21,125 nt of DNA, from positions 1 to 21,125 of the forward strand of contig JBAZKV010000025.1 in the NCBI GenBank assembly GCA_041650635.1, written 5' to 3'. The DNA comes from Candidatus Margulisiibacteriota bacterium (GTDB taxonomy: Bacteria; Margulisbacteria; WOR-1; JAKLHX01; JBAZKV01). This document shows, piece by piece, positions 14,649 through 21,125 of this stretch (positions are counted from its first letter, which is position 1; each line of letters opens with the position of its first letter). The position numbers were made by a program, and so were the translations under genes. The notes beneath the pieces were generated by a model. That model had not been told where the DNA came from and ran no database searches. It saw only the letters and a program-made list of their open reading frames with translations.

Positions 14649-17474
14649 ATGCCCGACCCAAGCAAAATAGTCATCCGCGGTGCAAGAACGCACAATCTTA
14701 AGAACATCGACCTTGAGATCCCCAGGAACAAGCTCGTCGTACTTACGGGGCTTTCCGGCTCCGGAAAATCATCACTTGCTATCGACACCTTGTACGCGGA
14801 GGGGCAGAGGCGTTATGTTGAATCCCTTTCTGCCTATGCAAGGCAGTTCCTTGAGCAAATGCAGAAGCCTGATGTGGATTCCATAGACGGTCTTTCTCCT
14901 GCCATCTCTATAGAGCAGAAAGCCCCCAGCAGGAACCCCAGGTCCACCGTGGGCACGGTTACAGAACTGTATGATTTTTTGCGCCTTTTGTACGCAAGCA
15001 TAGGAACGCCTTACTGCTACAAATGCGGAAAAAAGATAGAAAAACAGAGCGCTTCCCAGATAACAGACAACATAATAAAGCACTTCGGCAAAAAAAAGAT
15101 AATGGTACTGTCACCCGTCACCTCCGGAAAAAAAGGCGAGCACAGGGACCTTATTGAGTCTCTTAAAAAGGAAGGGTTTGTAAGGATAAGGGTGGACGGG
15201 ACCGTATTTGAGATAGGGCAGGACCCCAAGCTTGACAAAAAAAAGAAACATTCGATAGAGGTGGTGGTGGACCGCCTGTCTTGCGGCAGCCAGGCCAGGG
15301 GAAGGCTGTTCGAATCCGTTGAGACGGCGCTAAAACTGGGCAGGGGAAGCGTTCTGATAGCAGAAGGCAAGAACACTCCGGTCATCTACAGCGAGAACTT
15401 TGCCTGCGCTGCCTGCGGCATAAGCCTGGGGGAGATAAGCCCCAGGATCTTTTCTTTTAACAACCCTTACGGGGCCTGCCCAAACTGCACGGGGCTGGGC
15501 TCTCTTTTAATGTTCGACCCGGACCTTGTCATCCCGGACAGAACTCTATCTATAAACGAAGGGGCGATCGAGCCGTGGAAATCCGGAGCTCCCTATTACA
15601 TGCACAAACTGGAGGCCCTGGCCAAAAAAATGAAGTTCAGCCTGGACACCCCCGTCAAGGACCTGACAAAGGAGCAGTTGGATACCATCCTCAACGGCAC
15701 CGGCGGTGAAAAGATGAAGTTCAGATACACCTATTCCGGAGGATATTCGGAATATGAAGATGATTACGAAGGGGTCCTTAATCATCTGGACAGAAGATAT
15801 AAAGAAACGGATTCTGAAAATGTGAGGTTCTACCTGTACAGGTTCATGAGCCCGGTGGTCTGCAAAGAATGCGGCGGGGCAAGGTTGAAGCCGGAAAGCC
15901 TATCGGTAAAAATCAACGGGCTGTCCATAGCGGACGCGTCCTCTCTATCAATAGAAAAACTGGGAGATTTTATCAAAGGACTTAATCTTTCAAAGACCCA
16001 GCTGGACATCTCAAGACAGATACTAAAAGAGATAAACGCAAGGCTAAAGTTCCTCTCAAATGTCGGACTCGATTATCTGACGCTGAACCGGCAGTCCTGG
16101 ACCCTGTCGGGAGGAGAGGCCCAGAGAACGCGCCTTGCAACTCAGATAGGTTCAGGCCTTGTCGGGGTCATGTACATACTTGATGAGCCAAGCGTCGGGC
16201 TCCACCAGAGGGACAACGAACGGCTTATAAACACGCTCAAGGACCTGCGCGACCTTGGGAATACGGTCATTGTAGTTGAACACGATGAAGAGATCATGAA
16301 AGCATGCGACCATATAATTGACATCGGCCCCGGAGCCGGTGTTCACGGCGGCAGAGTGGTGTCACAGGGCAGCCCTCAGGAGGTCTCAAGTGACGCCTCT
16401 TCCGTGACGGGAAAATATCTGAGCGGCAGGGAAAGCATTAGAGTCCCTGACAAGAGAAGAAAAGGCAGCGGGAAAACCATCACCATAAAGGCAGCCGCTC
16501 ACCACAACCTTAAAAAAATAGATATCAGCATACCGCTTTCCACCTTTACCGCTGTCACCGGGGTATCTGGTTCAGGCAAAAGCTCTCTCATAAACGAGGT
16601 CCTTTACCGTGAACTGGCAAGACAGCTTTATAGGTCCACCGAAAAGCCCGGAAAGTTCTCCTCAATACACGGCATAGACAACATCGACAAGGTAATAATA
16701 ATTGACCAGTCCCCGATCGGGCGCACCCCCAGGTCCAATCCGGCCACCTATACAAAAGCCTTTGACCACATAAGAGACCTTTTCTCCATGACGGAAGAAG
16801 CCAGGGTAAGAGGCTATCAGAAAGGCAGGTTCTCCTTTAATGTCAAAGGCGGCAGATGCGAGACCTGCGGCGGAGGCGGCCTGATAAAAATAGAAATGCA
16901 CTTTCTGCCTGATGTCTATATCCCCTGTGAGGAATGCAAGGGGAAAAGGTATAACCCCGAAACTCTGGAGGTCAAATTCAAGGGCAGGAGCATAGCCGAG
17001 GTCCTGGACATGACTGTGGAAGAAGCTTATAACCTTTTCGAAAAGATCCCCAGGGTAAGCCACATACTTCGGACCCTTATGGATGTCGGGCTTTCATATA
17101 TCCATCTGGGACAGGCAGCGACAACGCTGTCCGGAGGAGAGGCTCAGAGGATAAAGCTTTCGGCCGAACTGTCTCACAGAAGCACAGGCAGGACTTTATA
17201 TATACTGGATGAGCCGACCACCGGCCTTCACTTTGATGACATAAAAAAGCTGCTGGAGGTGCTTCAGAGGCTTGTGGATGCAGGCAACACGGTGGTCGTT
17301 ATTGAACATAATCTTGATGTAATAAAGTCGGCTGACCATCTGATAGACCTTGGGCCCGAGGGAGGAGATAAGGGAGGTTATCTGGTGGCACAGGGAACGC
17401 CCGAGGTGGTAAGTTCCTGTAAAAAGAGTTATACTGGTCAATATTTGGCCAGATCCCTATATATAAGGAGGTGA
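14649..17474 (+). CDS. uvrA: Excinuclease ABC subunit A
   Basis: This 941-residue protein is a full-length UvrA, the damage-recognition ATPase of nucleotide excision repair. It contains two ABC modules. The first has Walker A GLSGSGKSS (residues 34-42) and LSGGEAQRTRLATQIGSG followed by YILDEPSVGLH. The second has Walker A VSGSGKSS (Lys644) and LSGGEAQRIKLSAEL followed by YILDEPTTGLH. Zinc ligands are seen in CAACG/CPNC of the first half and in CETCGGGG (from Cys737) with CEECKGKRYN. The ATG at 14649 gives the normal N-terminus (IVIRGARTHNLKNID). No ribosome site precedes it and the promoter predicts a leaderless or nearly leaderless message. Its stop overlaps the ribosome site of the next gene. 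Confidence 0.98.
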   Translation: MPDPSKIVIRGARTHNLKNIDLEIPRNKLVVLTGLSGSGKSSLAIDTLYAEGQRRYVESLSAYARQFLEQMQKPDVDSIDGLSPAISIEQKAPSRNPRSTVGTVTELYDFLRLLYASIGTPYCYKCGKKIEKQSASQITDNIIKHFGKKKIMVLSPVTSGKKGEHRDLIESLKKEGFVRIRVDGTVFEIGQDPKLDKKKKHSIEVVVDRLSCGSQARGRLFESVETALKLGRGSVLIAEGKNTPVIYSENFACAACGISLGEISPRIFSFNNPYGACPNCTGLGSLLMFDPDLVIPDRTLSINEGAIEPWKSGAPYYMHKLEALAKKMKFSLDTPVKDLTKEQLDTILNGTGGEKMKFRYTYSGGYSEYEDDYEGVLNHLDRRYKETDSENVRFYLYRFMSPVVCKECGGARLKPESLSVKINGLSIADASSLSIEKLGDFIKGLNLSKTQLDISRQILKEINARLKFLSNVGLDYLTLNRQSWTLSGGEAQRTRLATQIGSGLVGVMYILDEPSVGLHQRDNERLINTLKDLRDLGNTVIVVEHDEEIMKACDHIIDIGPGAGVHGGRVVSQGSPQEVSSDASSVTGKYLSGRESIRVPDKRRKGSGKTITIKAAAHHNLKKIDISIPLSTFTAVTGVSGSGKSSLINEVLYRELARQLYRSTEKPGKFSSIHGIDNIDKVIIIDQSPIGRTPRSNPATYTKAFDHIRDLFSMTEEARVRGYQKGRFSFNVKGGRCETCGGGGLIKIEMHFLPDVYIPCEECKGKRYNPETLEVKFKGRSIAEVLDMTVEEAYNLFEKIPRVSHILRTLMDVGLSYIHLGQAATTLSGGEAQRIKLSAELSHRSTGRTLYILDEPTTGLHFDDIKKLLEVLQRLVDAGNTVVVIEHNLDVIKSADHLIDLGPEGGDKGGYLVAQGTPEVVSSCKKSYTGQYLARSLYIRR

Positions 17475-17477
17475 AGC

Positions 17478-17708
17478 ATGAGCGAAGTAAAACCGCTTAA
17501 AGAATACGGCCACATCGAAAAGAACAAGGACACGCATTTTATCCTCACCAGTTCGGAATGGCGCGGCAATGTATATATCGATCTCAGAGAGTATTATCAG
17601 ATGCCTGAGGCCAAAGCAGACTGGCTGCCCACAAAAAAAGGCATTAGGTTCAAAAAGGAAATGCTGGGGGATATCTTAAAGCTCCTGGAAAAAGCAAAGG
17701 AAGATTAA
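17478..17708 (+). CDS. PC4/p15 (YdbC-like) single-stranded DNA-binding family protein
   Basis: This 76-residue protein resembles the bacterial PC4-like family: a compact beta-sheet followed by a C-terminal helix. Recognisable elements are GNVYIDLREYYQ, WLPTKKGIRFKKEM and the closing helix LGDILKLLEKAKE. PC4-like proteins form dimers that bind single-stranded DNA or RNA. The bacterial members' cellular role is poorly defined. A strong AAGGAGGTGA (17465-17474) overlaps the uvrA stop, three bases before the ATG, so it is co-expressed with uvrA. dnaB follows seven bases downstream. The company of repair and replication genes fits a role at single-stranded DNA. Confidence 0.82.
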   Translation: MSEVKPLKEYGHIEKNKDTHFILTSSEWRGNVYIDLREYYQMPEAKADWLPTKKGIRFKKEMLGDILKLLEKAKED

Positions 17709-17715
17709 GCCAAAG

Positions 17716-19050
17716 ATGGCCGAAGACAGGTTACCGCCGCAGGACCTCAACGCGGAGCAGTCGGTTGTCGGCTGCATGTTGCTTGACAAGAACGCGATCA
17801 TCCGCGTCGTTGAGATGCTGCGCCCCGATAGTTTTTACCGCGACGCGCACAGATATATTTTTGAAGCCATCCTGAACCTCTTTGACAAGAATGAACCCGT
17901 CGATATCGTTACCGTGACCGCAGAGCTCAGAAAGACGGACAGGCTGGACTCCGTCGGCGGCAGCGTATACATTTCGGACCTGTTGAACTGCGTGCCAACG
18001 GCGGCCAATGTGGAATATTATGCAAAGATAGTCGCCGAAAAGGCCGTTCTAAGGCGCCTGATAGAAGCGGGCACAAAGATAGTTGCGGAAGCCTTTGAGG
18101 ACCCTGAGAATGTTGACGCCGTTCTGGACGATGCCGAAAAGAGCATCTTTGAGATAGCCCTTAAGAGGTCCAGACAGGGATTTCAAAAGATCGACGCTCT
18201 TTTGAAATCGGTGCTCAACAAGATAGACCAGCTCTACGGCAAAAAAGAATCTCTGATCGGGATACCGACAGGATATCCAGACCTGGATAGTATGACCGGA
18301 GGCCTGCAAAACTCCGAACTAATAATAATCGCCGCAAGACCTTCGGTAGGAAAAACCGCTCTGGCGCTCAACATTGCGCAGAATGTGGCAGTTAAGCATA
18401 AACTACCGGTGGCTATTTTTAGTCTTGAGATGTCCAAGGAAGCGCTTGCCCAGAGGCTGCTCTGCAGCGAGTCCGAGGTGGACGCGCAAAAATTAAGAGC
18501 ACAGACCCTTTCGGACGCCGGCTGGAAAAGGCTGACAAGGGCCATAGGAAGGCTTTCGGAGGCCTCTATCTGGATAGACGATACCGCAGCGATCTCCGCC
18601 ACTGAGATAAGGGCAAAAGCAAGAAGGATGAAGATAGAAAGAGGCCTTTCGCTGGTGATAATAGACTACATGCAGCTGATCCAGGCCAGGTTCAGGTCGG
18701 AGAACCGCGTCCAGGAAATGTCCGAGATAGCAAGGGCGCTCAAGACCATGGCAAGGGAGCTGGATGTGCCGGTGATAGCGCTTTCGCAGCTCTCAAGGGC
18801 TGTCGAACAGCGGCAGGTAAGGATCCCCAGGCTTTCGGACCTTAGGGAATCAGGAGAGATAGAGCAGACGGCCGACCTGGTGCTGTTCATCCACAGGGAC
18901 GACTACAATAACCCTAATTCGGAAAAAGCCAACACAGCCGAAATAATAATCGCAAAACAAAGGAACGGCCCCACAGGCTCGGTCGACCTGGTGTTCAGGA
19001 AAGAATACACCAAGTTCGAAAGTAAATCCCAGTATAATGACGCTGCATAG
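17716..19050 (+). CDS. dnaB: Replicative DNA helicase DnaB
   Basis: This 444-residue protein is a complete DnaB, the hexameric 5'-3' helicase of the replication fork. The N-terminal domain starts with LPPQDLNAEQSVVGCMLLD. After the linker, the RecA-like domain carries Walker A ARPSVGKT (Lys213), FSLEMSKEALAQRLL, Walker B LVIIDYMQLI (Asp317), the LSQLSRAVEQR motif and DLRESGEIEQTADLVLFIHR. No intein interrupts it. The ATG at 17716 lies seven bases after the previous stop with no clear Shine-Dalgarno site. The C-terminal 14 bases overlap the next gene. Confidence 0.98.
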   Translation: MAEDRLPPQDLNAEQSVVGCMLLDKNAIIRVVEMLRPDSFYRDAHRYIFEAILNLFDKNEPVDIVTVTAELRKTDRLDSVGGSVYISDLLNCVPTAANVEYYAKIVAEKAVLRRLIEAGTKIVAEAFEDPENVDAVLDDAEKSIFEIALKRSRQGFQKIDALLKSVLNKIDQLYGKKESLIGIPTGYPDLDSMTGGLQNSELIIIAARPSVGKTALALNIAQNVAVKHKLPVAIFSLEMSKEALAQRLLCSESEVDAQKLRAQTLSDAGWKRLTRAIGRLSEASIWIDDTAAISATEIRAKARRMKIERGLSLVIIDYMQLIQARFRSENRVQEMSEIARALKTMARELDVPVIALSQLSRAVEQRQVRIPRLSDLRESGEIEQTADLVLFIHRDDYNNPNSEKANTAEIIIAKQRNGPTGSVDLVFRKEYTKFESKSQYNDAA

Positions 19051-20560
19051 AACTGCGCTGGCGGCTCTGGCGTTGTGGCCGCTTCTTTTGTTCTCCCAGG
19101 CTCTTTGCCAGGACACCGGCGTTTCGCTTACCGGAGACGACATATTTTACCGGAAGGAACAGGGACTGGTAGAGGCTCGCGGCTCGGTAGAGGCTTCCTA
19201 CAAGGATATAAAGGTTCTTTCTAACCACCTGATCTATTATTCAAAAGATGGCAGGATAGTAGCTCCCGAGGACTTCACCTTTGAGAGGCAGGATGTTGTG
19301 CTCAAGGGTAAGGACCTTGATTACAACATTAAAAGCAAAGAGGGCAGGGCGGCCAGCGTTTCTATGGTGCTCAAAGGCAACTGGATCTCAGGAAAGGATG
19401 TTATTATCAAGCCGGAGGAGATATCCTTAAGCGACGCTTCTTTTTCCACCTGCGGGCTCAAAGAACCCCATTACAAGTTCACCGCTCAAAATCTCAGCCT
19501 TTATCCGAAACAGGGATGGATAGTTATATACATGGGGGTCCTGTGGGTCAAAGGTTTTCCGATAGCGCCTGTCCCTACCTATGTTTATGATATGACTTCG
19601 GTACCCGGCTTCGCTTCAAAAAACAAGGTCCCACTGCCTGAATTCGGAGTGGACCCTGATGACGGGGCGTATTTAAAGCAAAAACTATTTTGGAGGTTGT
19701 CTGGATTCAGCTACGGCATGGCACAGGTGGATTACGCGACCAAAAAGGGACTGGGGCTGGGTTTTGAAGGAAATTATGTTGTGGACCGCTCCAACCAGGG
19801 CAACATCAGGATACACGGCCTTAATGCCGACGGCTACTGGGGAGGCATTACTCATTCGTTATTTTTCGGCAGCGATATAAAGTATGAAGAGTCGAAGACC
19901 TTTTTGTACCAGCTGCTAGAATTCCTTCCCAGAAAAAAATATGAACTCCGCACCGAGGTCTCCTACAGGGAAAGGGTCAATTACGAAAAGGTCAGCCTCC
20001 TTCCCAAGGTGTCCTTAAGGTACGACGACCTTCCTTTCTCCTTCCTGGAGCTGCGTCCCAGCGTTGAGATAAGCCTGGCCGGGGTTTCCGAAGAAAGCAC
20101 GGGGGTCGGCGTTTTTGAGGGCACTTTTAAAAGTTCCGTTAACTATTTTCACGAATTGCCCAGGGGGTTCTGGGCAGATCTTGCAGCCTCCGTTGATTAC
20201 AGGGGGTATGACTCCTCTTCCAGATGGCTTAGGCTTGATGGCAGTATAGATATCTTCAAACCCGTGAACGACCGGCTGGACGCGGGTATCGGCTACGGGC
20301 ACCTTTTCATAAACGACGGGGCCAGCCCTTACCGCTTTGAAAGATACAGGTTCTTTCCTTACGATGATGTAAGAGGCAACCTCCGTTACAAGAACGGGCC
20401 TTTTAAGGCAGGGGTCTTTATTTCCTACAATGTTCCTGTTTTAACGCCGCGGGAAATAGACTATAATGCAACTATGGAGCTGCATTGTTTTGATGTTACG
20501 CTCCTTTACAGGGCAATGAGGGGTGAATTTTCCGTGGGGTTGAACCTGGTATCAAAATAA
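19037..20560 (+). CDS. lptD: LptD/OstA-like outer-membrane protein
   Basis: This 507-residue protein begins with a signal peptide (hydrophobic ALAALALWPLLLFSQALC, cleavage near residue 24). It continues with an OstA/LptA-like N-terminal domain (VEARGSVEASYKDIKVLSNH and VLKGKDLDYN). The stretch FSTCGLKEPHYKFTAQNLSL followed by GWIVIYMGVLWVKGFPIAPV matches the conserved junction of LptD just before its barrel. The remainder has alternating polar and aromatic strands typical of an outer-membrane beta-barrel. LptD inserts lipopolysaccharide into the outer leaflet. At about 507 residues it is shorter than the roughly 780-residue E. coli protein, so the barrel may be reduced or the substrate different. 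The ATG lies 14 bases inside dnaB with no ribosome site; the signal peptide supports this start. Confidence 0.78.
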   Translation: MTLHRTALAALALWPLLLFSQALCQDTGVSLTGDDIFYRKEQGLVEARGSVEASYKDIKVLSNHLIYYSKDGRIVAPEDFTFERQDVVLKGKDLDYNIKSKEGRAASVSMVLKGNWISGKDVIIKPEEISLSDASFSTCGLKEPHYKFTAQNLSLYPKQGWIVIYMGVLWVKGFPIAPVPTYVYDMTSVPGFASKNKVPLPEFGVDPDDGAYLKQKLFWRLSGFSYGMAQVDYATKKGLGLGFEGNYVVDRSNQGNIRIHGLNADGYWGGITHSLFFGSDIKYEESKTFLYQLLEFLPRKKYELRTEVSYRERVNYEKVSLLPKVSLRYDDLPFSFLELRPSVEISLAGVSEESTGVGVFEGTFKSSVNYFHELPRGFWADLAASVDYRGYDSSSRWLRLDGSIDIFKPVNDRLDAGIGYGHLFINDGASPYRFERYRFFPYDDVRGNLRYKNGPFKAGVFISYNVPVLTPREIDYNATMELHCFDVTLLYRAMRGEFSVGLNLVSK

Positions 20561-20571
20561 GGGAGGCTCAA

Positions 20572-21125
20572 ATGAAGAAGGGGTTCTTTATCAGTTTTGA
20601 AGGCACCGAAGGCTGCGGAAAATCTACGCACGCGGCCCTGCTGCATTCCTATCTTAAAAGTCTAGGCAAAAAATCGGTCCTCACCCTTGAGCCAGGTTCC
20701 ACAAAGATCGGCAAAGAGGTACGGAAGCTGCTGCTTTCTACGGAAGAGCCGCTGGCAAAGAACGCGGAGCTCTTTCTTTTTGCCTGCGACAGGTCACAGC
20801 ATGTTGAGCAAGTGATAGCGCCGGCGCTCAACGACGGCGCCGTTGTTATCTGCGACAGGTTCACGGATTCAACCCTTGCCTACCAGATAGGAGGCCGCAA
20901 ACTTCCCGAAGAACTGGTCAGATATGTCAATGCGGTCTCTTCCTGCGGCCTGATACCGGACCTGACATTTCTGCTTGATGTTTCTCCCATGGTGGGACTT
21001 CCGAGAGCCATCGGGGTGTCCAGTCTGGGCAAAGGTAAAGTGAAAAAGATAGACCGATTCGAAAAAGAAAAGATAGCCTTTCACGACGAGGTAAGGGCCT
21101 TTTACCTTGAAACGGCAAAGAACGA
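20572..21125 (+). CDS. tmk: Thymidylate kinase, N-terminal part (3' end outside window)
   Basis: An open frame of 184 codons runs off the window end. It has the P-loop FEGTEGCGKST (residues 9-19), the dTMP-site element CDRFTDSTLAYQ (Asp95, Arg96) and a distal DRFE followed by FHDEVRAFYLE, all in thymidylate kinase order. The enzyme phosphorylates dTMP to dTDP for DNA synthesis. The usual TREPGG motif reads TLEPGS (residues 38-43), so the conserved Arg is Leu39 and the second Gly is Ser43. GGGAGG at 20561-20566, five bases before the ATG, fixes the start, 11 bases after the previous stop. It completes a replication-centred operon. Confidence 0.92.
   Translation, partial: MKKGFFISFEGTEGCGKSTHAALLHSYLKSLGKKSVLTLEPGSTKIGKEVRKLLLSTEEPLAKNAELFLFACDRSQHVEQVIAPALNDGAVVICDRFTDSTLAYQIGGRKLPEELVRYVNAVSSCGLIPDLTFLLDVSPMVGLPRAIGVSSLGKGKVKKIDRFEKEKIAFHDEVRAFYLETAKN

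Noticed and set aside
19033..19038. TATAAT overlapping the lptD-like start codon
   Set aside because: No -35 element at proper distance, and the box includes the start codon itself, so it could not drive this gene.

Overview
The window is a gene-dense stretch of a diderm bacterial chromosome. All 15 genes I can support lie on the + strand, in two co-directional blocks. Short or overlapping gene junctions suggest two long operons. I cannot name the organism. An outer-membrane LptD/OstA-like protein implies an outer membrane. The dense clustering of GH57 enzymes, a DUF4912 protein and a nucleotidyltransferase/pseudo-phosphomannomutase fusion recall little-cultured phyla such as Margulisbacteria (WOR-1/Saganbacteria), Elusimicrobiota or Omnitrophota. 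That placement is an inference from gene content, not a phylogeny.

Left edge (2-723): the 3' end of mutS, then about 200 bases with a possible terminator, a GC-rich palindromic element and a good sigma-70-type promoter whose start point would lie only a few bases before the next start codon.

Block 1 (724-14142): an alpha-glucan (glycogen-like) metabolism operon. In order: a GH57 amylase-like hydrolase, a GH57 4-alpha-glucanotransferase, a GalT-like nucleotidylyltransferase, a DUF4912 protein with a Lys/Arg/Ala-rich tail, a GH57 branching enzyme, a sugar nucleotidyltransferase fused to a degenerate phosphohexomutase, and a GT5 glycogen synthase (glgA). Two housekeeping-like genes follow: yebC and a YcdX-type PHP phosphatase. 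Inferred logic: the nucleotidyltransferase makes NDP-glucose, GlgA polymerises it, the GH57 branching enzyme branches the chain, and the other two GH57 enzymes hydrolyse or rearrange it. The GalT-like protein may interconvert NDP-glucose and glucose-1-phosphate. The glucoside-cleaving and transferring enzymes seen are all GH57. No GH13 enzyme and no GT35 phosphorylase appear in the window.

Intergenic region (14143-14648): about 500 bases with no convincing gene but several strong hairpins, including a 13-bp perfect stem that extends past one mismatch. It looks like a composite of interspersed repeats. It ends in a consensus TATAAT promoter placed so that the uvrA message would be nearly leaderless.

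Block 2 (14649-21125): uvrA, a small PC4/p15-like DNA-binding protein, dnaB, an lptD-like gene that overlaps dnaB by 14 bases, and the 5' part of tmk, cut by the window end. This block is informational (repair, replication, dTMP kinase) plus one envelope gene.
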